This document shows positions 1 to 8,100 of a stretch of 27,168 nucleotides of DNA, piece by piece. This DNA is from Thermoleophilia bacterium UBA6103 (GTDB lineage: Bacteria > Actinomycetota > Thermoleophilia > UBA2241). How positions within the stretch are numbered: position 1 is the first letter of the stretch; each line of letters begins with the position of its first letter. Under the pieces are notes generated by a model. The model saw only the letters and a list, made by a program, of their open reading frames with translations. It did no database searches and had not been told where the DNA came from. The translations under genes and the position numbers were made by a program. Location: assembly GCA_002423545.1 (NCBI GenBank), contig DIWP01000021.1, positions 26,228 to 53,395 of the forward strand, in the 5' to 3' direction.

Positions 1-1018
1 TCTCCTCGTTGGTGCACTTGGCCGAACTCAGCACGCCGATGGCGTCGGCACCGAAGCGGCTGCCGGCATGCCCAAGCGCGTCGGCGACGCGGCCGAGAGC
101 CTCGTCCCACGTCGCCTCCCTGAACGCGGACAGCGGTTCCTCGAGCGCCGCGTCCCTGGGCACGTCGTCGCGCCGGACGAGCGGCCGGGTGAGCCGGTCG
201 GGGTGGCTCACGAAGTCGAAGCCGAAGCGCCCCTTGACGCACAGCGAGCCGTTGTTGACCGAGCCGTTCCTGGCGCCTCTCACGCGCACGATGCTCTGCC
301 CGCGCACCCCCAGCAGGATCGAGCAGCCGACACCGCAGTAGGGGCAGATGGTGCGCACCTCGCGCTGCGGCAGCACCGCCGACCTGGGTATCAGGGCGCC
401 GGTGGGGCAGCGCTCCACGCACTCGCCGCAGGTCTGACACGTCGACTCCGACAACGGTCTGGAGGCGAACGAGGCGATCCGCGTCTGCGAGCTGCGGGAG
501 GCGAAGTCGATGGCGCCCACACCCTGCAGCTCCTGACAGACCCGCACGCAGATGCCGCAGAGGATGCACTTCTCGGGGTCGTAGGAGAACGCCGGGTTGG
601 AGTCGTCCCGGGGCCTGGGTGGCCGCGGACGCCTGAGCCGGTCGACGGAGCTCCTCTCGACGCCCAGGTAGCGGGCCACCTGGAGCAGCCCGCACGTGTC
701 GCTCTTGCTGCAGACCTGGCAGTCCTCGGGATGGTCGGCGATGGCCAGCTCGACGATGGTGCGTCGCACGCGCTGGATCTCGTCGGTCTCGGTACGTACC
801 ACCATCCCCTCGGCGGCCGGCGTGGTGCATGAGGTGGGGAGGCCGCGGACGCCTTCGATCTCGACGATGCAGAGCCGGCAGGCACCGTACGGCCGCAGGT
901 CGGGGTCGTGGCACAGGGTGGGCACGTAGATGCCCGCTGCCTGAGCGGCGTCGAGGACGGTGGACCCCTCGGGGACCTCGATCTTCTGGCCGTCGATGGT
1001 GAGGCTGAGCAGGCTCAC
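1..1018 (-). CDS. fdhA: Formate dehydrogenase catalytic subunit, NuoG-like N-terminus (partial, 3' end outside window)
   Basis: About 339 codons are visible; the C-terminal part lies beyond the left edge. I chose the GTG at 1018-1016 because a GAGGAGG-type ribosome site lies just upstream and the nearby ATG at 1023 hits a stop at its third codon. Visible domains in order: a [2Fe-2S] domain (C36, C47, C50, C64); the NuoG-type His-Cys cluster (H96, C100, C103, C109); two ferredoxin clusters (C151/154/157/161 and C194/197/200/204); and the start of the molybdopterin domain with its own cluster motif CPYCGVGC at 225-232, followed by C260. The last residues read SSAKCTNEE, a run typical of formate dehydrogenases. 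The catalytic Cys or Sec would lie further left and cannot be checked. Known of the family: these enzymes interconvert formate and CO2 and pass electrons to NuoEF-like partners, which here are the next genes upstream. Another Mo/W-bisPGD oxidoreductase is possible but less likely. Confidence 0.9.
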   Translation of the reverse strand, partial: MSLLSLTIDGQKIEVPEGSTVLDAAQAAGIYVPTLCHDPDLRPYGACRLCIVEIEGVRGLPTSCTTPAAEGMVVRTETDEIQRVRRTIVELAIADHPEDCQVCSKSDTCGLLQVARYLGVERSSVDRLRRPRPPRPRDDSNPAFSYDPEKCILCGICVRVCQELQGVGAIDFASRSSQTRIASFASRPLSESTCQTCGECVERCPTGALIPRSAVLPQREVRTICPYCGVGCSILLGVRGQSIVRVRGARNGSVNNGSLCVKGRFGFDFVSHPDRLTRPLVRRDDVPRDAALEEPLSAFREATWDEALGRVADALGHAGSRFGADAIGVLSSAKCTNEE

Positions 1019-1023
1019 GTCAT

Positions 1024-1032
1024 CCCTCCTCG
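1024..1032 (-). promoter_or_regulatory. Ribosome binding site deciding the fdhA GTG start
   Basis: On the minus strand a GAGGAGGGA run lies five bases before the GTG at 1018-1016. It supports this start over the overlapping ATG at 1023-1021, whose reading frame ends after two codons. Confidence 0.7.
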
Positions 1033-1109
1033 TCCGCCTCGCCGGGCGGGTCGCGGCAGACCGCAAGCGCCGGCGCGGCGTGGCAGGCCGCCGGTCGCCC
1101 GGTGGTCGC

Positions 1110-4100
1110 CTATTCCAGGTCGCAGCGCAGACACCGTCCGGCCTCCCGTCTGGCTTCGGCCTCCGAGTAGTCGCGCTCGATCTCGTCGAAGCACGCCGCA
1201 CGCAGCGACACGTCCAGCGCCGGGGGCTCGCGCCGGGGTTCGAGGACCTCGTCGCCCTCGGTCGGCGGCAGCTCGAGCGGCTCCGCCGGCTCCGTCCGCC
1301 GGTCGTGGACGTCCACCGGCGAATCATCACCGGTGAGGTACTTGCGGATGGCGATCGCCGCCCGGCGGCCGGCCGCGATGGCGTCGATGACCATCCCCGG
1401 TCCGGTGACACAGTCGCCGCCCGCGAACACCCCGGGCACGTTCGTCGCCAGGGAGTTCGGGTCCGCCGCCAGGGTCTGCCACGCGGTCTCGGCGATGCCG
1501 TCCCGGCGCAGGAAGGCGATGTCGGGCGTCTGCCCGACGGTGGCGATCACCGTGTCAGCCTCGACCGGGAACTCGGAATCGGGGAGCGGCACCGGTCGCC
1601 GCCGGCCGCCGGCATCCGGTTCACCCAGGGCCATGCGCACGCACTCGAGACCGCCGACCCTGCCGTTGTCGCGTACGATCCTTGTGGGGCCGACGAGGAA
1701 GTCGATCTCGATCCCTTCCTCCCGGGCCTGGTCGTACTCCAGAGCGGTGACCGGCATCTCCTCGCGCGAGCGTCGGTACAGGATGCGCACCTCGTCGGCG
1801 CCGAGGCGCAGGGCGGTCCGCGCGGAGTCGAGGGCGACGTTGCCGCCGCCGACGACCGCCACCCGGCTGCCGACACGCACCCGGCGTCCCAGCCGGACGT
1901 CCTCGAGGAACGGCAGCCCGTAGTAGAGCCCTTCGATGCCCTCGGCCTCGCCCGGGATGCCGATCGGCCGGCTGCGGGCCGCTCCAGCGGCGATGAAGAC
2001 GGCGCTGAACCCCTCGTGCAGCAGATCGTCCACGGTACGGTCATCGCCTATGGGGCTGTCGTACTCGATCGTGACGCCACGCGCCACGAGGTAGTCGATC
2101 TCCTGCTCGACCACCGCTCGCGGCAGGCGGAACTCGGGCAGGGCGACGGCCAGCATGCCGCCGGCCACCGGCAGCGCCTCGAAGACGGTCACCGGGAAGC
2201 CCTCCTGGGCCAGGAAGTACGCGCAGGCCAGGCCGCCGGGACCGGCGCCCACCACGGCCACCCGCTCCTCCTTTGTCTGAGGGAACGGCTCCGGCGCCGG
2301 CAGGTCCTGCTCGAAGTACCAGTCGGCCACGAAGCGCTTGAGCGAGCGGATCGAGACCGGCGCATCGAGCTCGCCGCGCCGGCAGCGCTGCTCGCAGGGG
2401 TGGTGGCAGATGCGGCCGCAGATGGCGGGGAAGGGATTGCGCTCGCGGATGATGTCGACGGCGGCGAGGTAGTCGCCGTCGGCGATGGCGGCCACGTAGC
2501 CGGGCACGTCCACGCCCACCGGACAGGTGTGCTGACAGGGCGAGACCATGAGCGGCTTGCAGACGGCCGCCGGGCAGTGCTTCTCATTGATGTGTGCCTC
2601 GTACTCGTCGCGAAAATGGGTGAGAGTGGAGAGCACCGGGTTCGGGGCGCTCTGGCCCAGTCCGCAGAGCGAGCCCTTCTTGACGGCCTCGCTCAGGGTC
2701 TCGAGCACGATCAGATCCTCGGGCGTGCCGCGGCCGCCGCAGATGTCCTCCAGCGTCTCCAGCATGCTCCTGGTCCCCAGGCGGCAGGGCATGCACTTCC
2801 CGCACGACTCCGACTGCGTGAAGGTGAGGAAGTAGCGGGCCATGTCGACCATGCACGTGCCCTCGTCCATGACCACCAGCCCGCCGGAGCCCATGATGGA
2901 GCCGACCGCGGCCAGCGACTCGTAGTCCACCGGCAGGTCGCGCAGGCGGATCGGGATGCAGCCGCCGGACGGGCCGCCGGTCTGGACGGCCTTGATCCCC
3001 CGTCCGTCCAGCGCCCCACCGCCGATCTCGAAGACGATCTCGCCCAGCGTGGTGCCCATCGGGACTTCGATGAGGCCGGTGCGCGCCACGTTGCCGGCCA
3101 GCGAGAACGTCTTGGTCCCGCGGCTCTTCTCGGTTCCGTACCCGGCGAACCACGCGGCCCCGCGCGCCATGATGGCCGACACGTTGGCGAGCGTCTCCAC
3201 GTTGTTGATGGTCGTGGGCCGGCCGCGCAGGCCCGCCTGGGCGGGGTACGGAGGCCGCGGACGCGGCGTACCGCGGCCGCCCTGGATGGACGCGATGAGG
3301 GCCGTCTCCTCGCCGCAGACAAAGGCGCCGGCGCCCTCCCGGATGCGCAGGTCGAAGGCGAACCCGCTGCCCAGGATGTCGCCGCCCAGCAGGCCGTGCT
3401 CGGTCATCTCCGCAAGGGCTTTCCTGAGGCGGCGGACCGCCAGAGGATACTCGGCGCGCACGTAGAGGAAGCCCCGCTCGGCGCCGGTGGCGTAGGCGGC
3501 GATCAGCATCCCTTCAAGGACGGCGTGCGGGTCGCCCTCGAGGAGCGAGCGGTCCATGAAGGCTCCGGGGTCGCCTTCGTCGGCGTTGCAGACCATGGTC
3601 TTGCCGGACCCCGGCGCCCTGCGGGCGATGTCCCACTTGACAGCGGTGGGGAAGCCGGCGCCGCCACGACCGCGCAGACCTGAGGCCTTGACCTCTTCGA
3701 TCACCGCCTCCGGGCTCATGCGCAGGGCGCGCTCCAGCCCCTGGTAGCCCCCGCGAGCGATGTAGTGCTCGATGCGCTCCGGGTCGATGAGTCCGCAGTT
3801 GCGCAGGGCGATGCGCACCTGTGGCTTCATCATCGGGAGGTCCCACAAGTCGGGGAGGCCGGGGACCGAACCCGCGCCGCGGGTGCACTTCGCGTGCTCC
3901 GGCCTCGGGTCGTCGTCGACGATGGAGCTGCGCAGGATCTCGGCCGCCCGCTCGGGGGTCAGCCCGCCGTAGTAGACGAACGGCCGGCCGGGCCGGCGGA
4001 TCGCCATGAGAGGCTCCAGGTAACACAGACCGATGCAGCCCACAGGCATCACGCGGCCTTTCGGCGCCACGTCGTCCAGGGTCTTCTGCACCGCCGCCAG

Positions 4101-4223
4101 CACGTCGTCGGCGCCGGCGGCGCGGCCGCACGTCCCCATGCCGATCTCGACGACCGGCTGCGGGGACTTCTCCAGCGCACGCGACTGACGCCGGGCTCTC
4201 CTTCTCAGGGTCGTGAGCTCCAT
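1110..4223 (-). CDS. NuoF-like FMN/NADH subunit fused to GltD-type NAD(P)H oxidoreductase (Fdh beta subunit)
   Basis: 1037 aa. Residues ~24-100 form a thioredoxin-like [2Fe-2S] domain (C32, C63, C67). Then comes a NuoF/HydB core with the FMN/NADH loop GLRGRGGAGFPTAVKW, CNADEGDPGAF, an SLBB region, and the ESCGKCMPCR cluster near 472-478. From about residue 560 (SPCQHTCPVGVDVPGY) the usual HydB C-terminal ferredoxin is replaced by a full GltD module: an N-terminal Fe-S helical domain, an FAD Rossmann motif VAVVGAGPGGLACA (~654), a second dinucleotide motif VAVVGGGNVALDSA, and a final CLRC. Family knowledge: NuoF/HydB is the flavin site of bifurcating hydrogenases and formate dehydrogenases; GltD modules bind FAD and NADPH or NADH. 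Inference: this subunit links formate to NAD(P)H and ferredoxin. It lies 11 bases after the NuoE-like gene and 91 bases before fdhA. It closely resembles the hydB-GltD fusion at 19937-22969. Confidence 0.92.
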   Translation of the reverse strand: MELTTLRRRARRQSRALEKSPQPVVEIGMGTCGRAAGADDVLAAVQKTLDDVAPKGRVMPVGCIGLCYLEPLMAIRRPGRPFVYYGGLTPERAAEILRSSIVDDDPRPEHAKCTRGAGSVPGLPDLWDLPMMKPQVRIALRNCGLIDPERIEHYIARGGYQGLERALRMSPEAVIEEVKASGLRGRGGAGFPTAVKWDIARRAPGSGKTMVCNADEGDPGAFMDRSLLEGDPHAVLEGMLIAAYATGAERGFLYVRAEYPLAVRRLRKALAEMTEHGLLGGDILGSGFAFDLRIREGAGAFVCGEETALIASIQGGRGTPRPRPPYPAQAGLRGRPTTINNVETLANVSAIMARGAAWFAGYGTEKSRGTKTFSLAGNVARTGLIEVPMGTTLGEIVFEIGGGALDGRGIKAVQTGGPSGGCIPIRLRDLPVDYESLAAVGSIMGSGGLVVMDEGTCMVDMARYFLTFTQSESCGKCMPCRLGTRSMLETLEDICGGRGTPEDLIVLETLSEAVKKGSLCGLGQSAPNPVLSTLTHFRDEYEAHINEKHCPAAVCKPLMVSPCQHTCPVGVDVPGYVAAIADGDYLAAVDIIRERNPFPAICGRICHHPCEQRCRRGELDAPVSIRSLKRFVADWYFEQDLPAPEPFPQTKEERVAVVGAGPGGLACAYFLAQEGFPVTVFEALPVAGGMLAVALPEFRLPRAVVEQEIDYLVARGVTIEYDSPIGDDRTVDDLLHEGFSAVFIAAGAARSRPIGIPGEAEGIEGLYYGLPFLEDVRLGRRVRVGSRVAVVGGGNVALDSARTALRLGADEVRILYRRSREEMPVTALEYDQAREEGIEIDFLVGPTRIVRDNGRVGGLECVRMALGEPDAGGRRRPVPLPDSEFPVEADTVIATVGQTPDIAFLRRDGIAETAWQTLAADPNSLATNVPGVFAGGDCVTGPGMVIDAIAAGRRAAIAIRKYLTGDDSPVDVHDRRTEPAEPLELPPTEGDEVLEPRREPPALDVSLRAACFDEIERDYSEAEARREAGRCLRCDLE

Positions 4224-4234
4224 GAGGGTCCTCT

Positions 4235-4885
4235 TCAGGTCACGAGGGCTTGGTCTTCGCTGACGACCGGCGCCGCCACATCGTCGAGCCGCTCCAGGGC
4301 GGCGCGCGTCCTATACGGCGTCATGCGGCCCATCACCGTGTCGTCGATGACGACCACCGGCGCCAGCGCGCACGAGCCGAAGCACGCCACCGTCTCGAGG
4401 GTGAACAGGTTGTCGTCGGTGGTCTCACCGGGCTCGATGCGGAACGCGGTCCGCAGCTCGCGCAGGATGCGATCGCCGCCTCGGACGTGGCAGGCGGTCC
4501 CGCGGCACACCTTCACCACGTGCCGGCCGCAGGGATCCAGACGGAACTGCTCGTAGAAGGTCGCCACACCGTACACGGTGGAGACCGGCAGCTTCGTGAG
4601 CTGCGCGACATCGAGCAGCGCGTCTTCGGGGAGATAGCCGAGGCCACGCTGGATCGTGAGCAGCATGGCGATGAGGTCCTCGCGCCGACGCTCGAAGTGG
4701 TCGCGGATCCTGGCGACCGGCATCGACTCCTCGGGTCGGATCGGAGCCGCCGCGCCACACGTGCAGCGCCGGATCTCCGGGCCGGGACGGACCGGTGTGA
4801 CCAGCCGACCGGGATCGCCGGGTGTCACGAGCGTGCCGGGTTCGGCGGGAGTCACGAGCTCGGCCCGAGAACGGCGACCGCTCAC
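4235..4885 (-). CDS. NuoE/HydC-like [2Fe-2S] subunit with repetitive N-terminal extension
   Basis: 216 aa from the GTG at 4885. The GTG overlaps the stop of the upstream gene (GTGA) and has AGGAG five bases upstream. The thioredoxin-like domain spans about 55-205 and has all four expected cysteines: C127, C132 (CRGTAC), C168, C172 (CFGSC). Family role: passes electrons between the NuoF flavin subunit and the rest of the complex. The first ~54 residues are unusual: three exact-period nine-residue units of type LVTPxxPGx (residues 10-36), then CTC. Alternative: translation may begin at the ATG at 4723 (MPVARIRDHF), where NuoE homologues normally start and a GAGGAG lies very close upstream; the repeat would then be untranslated leader. 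Longer starts as far as 4978 would run into the upstream gene. Confidence 0.85.
   Translation of the reverse strand: MSGRRSRAELVTPAEPGTLVTPGDPGRLVTPVRPGPEIRRCTCGAAAPIRPEESMPVARIRDHFERRREDLIAMLLTIQRGLGYLPEDALLDVAQLTKLPVSTVYGVATFYEQFRLDPCGRHVVKVCRGTACHVRGGDRILRELRTAFRIEPGETTDDNLFTLETVACFGSCALAPVVVIDDTVMGRMTPYRTRAALERLDDVAAPVVSEDQALVT
4778..4858 (-). repeat. Three imperfect 27-bp tandem units in the NuoE-like N-terminus
   Basis: Read in the minus-strand frame, the units encode LVTPAEPGT, LVTPGDPGR and LVTPVRPGP. The period is exactly 27 bases (nine codons), so the frame is kept. The DNA differs mainly at third codon positions, so the protein pattern is better conserved than the DNA. That is mild support for translation. 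Confidence 0.7.
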
Positions 4886-5244
4886 CAGATCTCCTGCTGC
4901 AGACGGCAGTCGAGCCACGTGCGCAGGCGGGCGTCCAGCTTGCCGACGCGGGCCTCGATCCAGCGCACGTCGCCGCACGCCAGCGCACCCTTGGCCGCCT
5001 GGCTGAGGGTGTGACCCTCGAGCGCCTTGCTGGGATTGTAGGTGAGCTGGGCGATGTAGCCGGGGTCGCTCGCCGCGCGCTCGAGGACCGAGAGGATCTC
5101 CTCGCGCTCCGCCCGCAGCGTGATGACGGGCGCCACCTCGGTGACCGCTTCGTCGGGAGTCTCGTGCGGCGTTGCAGGCGGCACGACGACGAGGGCCTTG
5201 GGAGCCTTATGCAGGCTATCGATCGTGGTCGCGGTGGTGTGCAT
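4882..5244 (-). CDS. Small conserved-looking protein leading the Fdh operon (possibly LigA-like helical fold)
   Basis: 120 aa from the ATG at 5244, chosen for a GGGGAGG site five bases upstream; an ATG at 5292 would add 16 residues without a comparable site. The N-terminal ~35 residues are Thr/Ala/Pro-rich and probably flexible. The remainder is helical and polar, with the segments YNPSKALEGHTLSQAAKGAL and GDVRWIEARVG, and ends in WLDCRLQQEIW. There are no transmembrane or signal segments. The middle resembles the small helical fold of LigA-type dioxygenase subunits and related small proteins (position of a 'dpxxAlxgyxLs..EkxALxxGD' pattern); this is a weak pattern match, not an identification. 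It is translationally coupled by a GTGA overlap to the NuoE-like gene, so an accessory, assembly or docking role in the formate dehydrogenase complex is the simplest inference. Confidence 0.75.
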   Translation of the reverse strand: MHTTATTIDSLHKAPKALVVVPPATPHETPDEAVTEVAPVITLRAEREEILSVLERAASDPGYIAQLTYNPSKALEGHTLSQAAKGALACGDVRWIEARVGKLDARLRTWLDCRLQQEIW

Positions 5245-5292
5245 CGTGTCCTCCCCTTTCCTCCGGGGCCCTGCCCCGGTCTTTCTGTCCAT

Positions 5293-5578
5293 GTCATGTA
5301 TACGCCCTGCGCAGGCCGCTGACTATTGTGCTAATAGCGTGACTTTCGTGATGCTGAAGGTAGGTGTTTGAGACCTTCGCTAGGTATGTACGTAAGCAGG
5401 CGGGCAGCAGGATGTCGTAGGAGATCAGGAGACGGTACCGAGCGATGGTCTAAGCACCCCTGGCGTCCGTGCCGACCCGGTCTGGAGGATGTGCCTAGGC
5501 AGGAGCACGTAGAGCCTCCGGCTGAGGCACCGGTGATATGGTTCCCTACGACCCCCATGTCGCCGGGGAGGTGGCACC
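5293..5578. promoter_or_regulatory. Divergent intergenic control region between the Fdh operon and the NarL-type regulator
   Basis: 286 bases without a convincing gene. It contains three dyads: GAAGGT (5356-5361) with ACCTTC (5373-5378); the perfect 10-base palindrome TGCCTAGGCA (5492-5501); and GCCTC (5514-5518) with GAGGC (5524-5528). An extended -10-like TGATATGGT (5534-5542) lies about 37 bases before the regulator start, which has GGGGAGG at 5565-5571. The placement suits binding by the adjacent response regulator, but no binding site can be assigned from sequence alone. Confidence 0.4.
5297..5302 (-). promoter_or_regulatory. Possible -10 element for the Fdh operon
   Basis: On the minus strand TATACA lies about 50 bases upstream of the first start codon (5244). 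The -35 position 17 bases upstream reads TAGTCA, a poor match. Offered as a candidate only. Confidence 0.25.
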
Positions 5579-6286
5579 GTGGAGACGATTCGGGTGATGC
5601 TGGTCGACGACCACGCGCTCGTGCGTGAGGGCACCAGAGACCTTCTGGAACGCGAGGAGGATCTGGAGGTCGTGGCCGAGGCGGCCGATGGTATCGAGGC
5701 CGTCGAGCTGGCCGACAAGCACCGGCCGGACGTCATCATCATGGACATCGCCATCCCCAGGCTCAACGGGATCGACGCGACGAGGCAGATCAAGGCACTG
5801 CATCCCACCATCGCCGTGCTGGTGCTCACCGCCTACGACAATGACCAGTACATCTTCGCCCTCCTTGAGGCCGGAGCGGCGGGCTACCTGCTCAAGGACA
5901 TCAGGATGCACGAGCTCGTCCAGGCGGTCCGGGCGGTGTATTCCGGCGAGTCGGTCCTGCACCCGGTGGTGGCCCGCAAGGTCGTCGACCACTTCGTCGA
6001 CAGCGCCAGGGAACCGGCCGCCGCGGCGCGCAACGAGCCGGCCGGCGATCACCTGACCGGGCGTGAGCTCGAGGTACTGGAACTGGCCGGCAAGGGCATG
6101 ACGAACCGCGAGATCGCGGACGCTCTCACGATCAGCACGCGCACCGTCCAGGTCCACCTCAGCAACGTCTTCGCCAAGCTCGGCGTCGGGTCCCGCACCG
6201 AGGCCGTGGTCTGCGCCCTGCGCAAGGGATGGTTCACCCTGGACGACACCGAGTCGCCCGGCGCGGCCGACGACGAGGCGGTGTGA
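5579..6286 (+). CDS. NarL/DevR-type response regulator (receiver + LuxR HTH)
   Basis: 235 aa from a GTG with GGGGAGG seven bases upstream. The receiver domain (1-122) has the acidic pair D10/D11, phospho-acceptor D56 (IIMDIAIP), T84 and K106. A LuxR/GerE helix-turn-helix follows at about 160-220 (LTGRELEVLELAGKGMTNREIADAL in the frame, then TVQVHLSNVFAKLGV). Family knowledge: phosphorylated NarL-type proteins dimerise and bind DNA, often controlling anaerobic respiration or redox genes. The cognate kinase starts three bases after the stop. The pair lies between the divergent Fdh operon and the Hdr operon, so it may control either or both (inference). Everything expected for a functional regulator is present. 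Confidence 0.93.
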   Translation: METIRVMLVDDHALVREGTRDLLEREEDLEVVAEAADGIEAVELADKHRPDVIIMDIAIPRLNGIDATRQIKALHPTIAVLVLTAYDNDQYIFALLEAGAAGYLLKDIRMHELVQAVRAVYSGESVLHPVVARKVVDHFVDSAREPAAAARNEPAGDHLTGRELEVLELAGKGMTNREIADALTISTRTVQVHLSNVFAKLGVGSRTEAVVCALRKGWFTLDDTESPGAADDEAV

Positions 6287-6289
6287 CGT

Positions 6290-7981
6290 ATGGGTCCCAT
6301 ACCTCTCCGCTCCACGGCCGCCGAGCGCCTTGAGGCTGCCGGCGCGCTGGCCGCCGATCTGACCGCTCCGCTCGAGCTCGAGCGCGCCTTGACCCATGCC
6401 CTCGACACGATCTTGAAGGCGACGGGGCTCGAGGTGGGTCTGGTACTCCTCACGAGCCGCCGCAGCGAGGAGCTCACCCTCGCCGCCTGCCGGGGCGCAT
6501 CGCCGACAGCAGAAGCCGGCCTCCAGTGCGTCCCGGTGGGAGAGGGTCCGCTGTGCAAAGCACTTCAGTCTGCGCGGCCGGCGACCCTCTCCGACCTCGT
6601 GTCGGACCTCCCGGCTCTGGCTGACCAGGGCGTCCGCAGCGGGATCCTGGCGCCGCTCCGCGCAAACGGCGCCGCCCAGGGCGTCCTCATCGTCGGCACC
6701 CGCGGATCACGTGAGATCGAGGCCGCGGACATCGATCTCCTGACGATCGTCGCCGGCCAGCTCGGCCTGGCGATCGACAGCGCGTACCTTCATCGGGAAG
6801 CCGCCCGGAAGCTCGACGTCCAGGCGCAGCTCAACGAGCTTGCCGAGCGCATCGTCTCGGAGGTCGATCTCGACACGATCATCGAGACACTCCTGAGCAG
6901 CGCTCCAGAGCTGACCGGGGCCGACGGAGCGGCGATCGCCCTGGGAGACCGTCGGGGCGACCAGGGCGTCTGCAGCGTCGGCTTTCCTCCGTATCCCGCG
7001 ACCGGCCCCATCAGGGTGGAGCGCGCGGTCGACGGCGAAGTGATGCGGACCCGACGTCCCGTGGTCATCGAGGACTACCCGTCGTCCCCGGAGGCGATCC
7101 CCGCCCTCGTCGAAGCGGGACTGGCCGACCTGGTCGCCGTGCCCATCGTCTGCGGCGAGCATGTCTTCGGCGCGCTGACGCTGTTCCACCTGGCGGCCTG
7201 CAGAGACTTCGCGGAAGCAGACATCGCGGTGGCGGTGGAGCTGGGACGCCAGGCCGGCATCGCGATCGAGAACGCCCAGCTCTACGAGAGCACGCGGTTC
7301 TACGTCCGGCAGGTGACCCGCGCGCAGGAGGATGAGCGAAAGCGCATCGCTCGAGAGATCCACGACGAGACCATCCAGAGCCTTGTCGTGGTCTCGCGCC
7401 GCCTGGAGAGCCTGTCGCTGCTCGCCGACCAGCTGCCGGCGTCCGCCCAGGAGCGCATCGGCGTCCTGCAGGACCTGCTCGCGGAGACGATGAGAGGCAT
7501 GCGCCGCTTCGTGCAGGATCTGCGTCCGCCGATGCTGGACCACCTCGGCCTCGTGGCCTCTGTGGAGGCCTTGGCGGGTGACCTTCAGGAACACCAGGGG
7601 ATCGAAGCGGTGGTGCGGGTCGCCGGCGAGCCACGGCGCCTGGGTCTGGAAGAGGAGCTCGTTCTGTACCGGATCGTGCAGGAAGCCATCGGCAACACGA
7701 GACGACACTCCGCCGCGAGCAGGGTCGAGGTCCACATGGAGTTCGACGCCGACGCGGTGCGGGTGTCCGTGTCGGACGACGGCTGCGGGTTCGCCGTGCC
7801 CAAGCGGATCGACGCGTACGTCTCCGAGGAGAAGCTCGGCCTCATCGGGATGAAGGAGCGGGCGCGGACCCTTGGCGGGGAGCTGGCCATCCGCTCAGAG
7901 CCCGGCCTCGGCACGAGGGTCACCGCGGAGATCCCGACGCAGCCGTCGAGCGGGCCGGAGGGGAGCGGGGCGACCGGGTAA
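6290..7981 (+). CDS. Cytoplasmic GAF-GAF sensor histidine kinase (NarX/DevS class, HisKA_3)
   Basis: 563 aa. No transmembrane segment or signal peptide is seen, so it should be cytoplasmic. Two GAF-like sensory domains (about 20-160 and 185-335) are followed by a HisKA_3 dimerisation domain with RIAREIHDETIQS; the phospho-acceptor is H358. The C-terminal ATPase domain shows an N-box (EAIGNTRRHS, ~465), DDGCGF (~497) and GLIGMKERARTLGGEL. Family knowledge: this class phosphorylates LuxR-type regulators, and GAF domains can bind haem, Fe-S clusters or small ligands. I do not see a diagnostic Cys cluster or a haem-ligand motif, so the signal is unknown. It starts three bases after the regulator stop, so the two are co-transcribed. 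The region after it (7982-8150) carries its own promoter for the Hdr genes. Confidence 0.93.
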   Translation: MGPIPLRSTAAERLEAAGALAADLTAPLELERALTHALDTILKATGLEVGLVLLTSRRSEELTLAACRGASPTAEAGLQCVPVGEGPLCKALQSARPATLSDLVSDLPALADQGVRSGILAPLRANGAAQGVLIVGTRGSREIEAADIDLLTIVAGQLGLAIDSAYLHREAARKLDVQAQLNELAERIVSEVDLDTIIETLLSSAPELTGADGAAIALGDRRGDQGVCSVGFPPYPATGPIRVERAVDGEVMRTRRPVVIEDYPSSPEAIPALVEAGLADLVAVPIVCGEHVFGALTLFHLAACRDFAEADIAVAVELGRQAGIAIENAQLYESTRFYVRQVTRAQEDERKRIAREIHDETIQSLVVVSRRLESLSLLADQLPASAQERIGVLQDLLAETMRGMRRFVQDLRPPMLDHLGLVASVEALAGDLQEHQGIEAVVRVAGEPRRLGLEEELVLYRIVQEAIGNTRRHSAASRVEVHMEFDADAVRVSVSDDGCGFAVPKRIDAYVSEEKLGLIGMKERARTLGGELAIRSEPGLGTRVTAEIPTQPSSGPEGSGATG

Positions 7982-8074
7982 CGCCGCCCCCGGGCTCCAG
8001 GGTCCGGTCTCACAGCCGCTCAGGCACCAAGAACATCCACCCCGGCGCCACGGACGCTTATCGCAACCGGGCCG

Positions 8075-8100
8075 GATATAAGCATATCTGATTTGTATCA
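8075..8100. promoter_or_regulatory. Dyads upstream of the Hdr operon, one FNR/CRP-like
   Basis: Two adjacent dyads lie in an AT-rich island within otherwise GC-rich DNA. GATAT-AAGC-ATATC spans 8075-8088. TGAT-TTGT-ATCA spans 8089-8100 and has the TGATnnnnATCA core of FNR-type operators, although the outer bases are C and T rather than T and A. The second overlaps the proposed -35 box, a position usual for repression or for class II-like control. No FNR homologue is visible in the window. Confidence 0.4.

Noticed and set aside
1..1018. Selenocysteine in the formate dehydrogenase
   Set aside because: The active-site codon lies beyond the left edge, and no in-frame TGA is seen in the visible part, so nothing can be claimed.
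960..3683. Long plus-strand open frame (907 codons) opposite the NuoF-GltD gene
   Set aside because: It is the antisense shadow of a GC-rich gene with clear Fe-S and nucleotide-binding motifs; its own translation is Arg/Asp/His-rich with no domain.
4778..4858. Possible CRISPR-like array
   Set aside because: Only three imperfect 27-bp units, contiguous with no spacers and in a reading frame; it is a coding-type tandem repeat.
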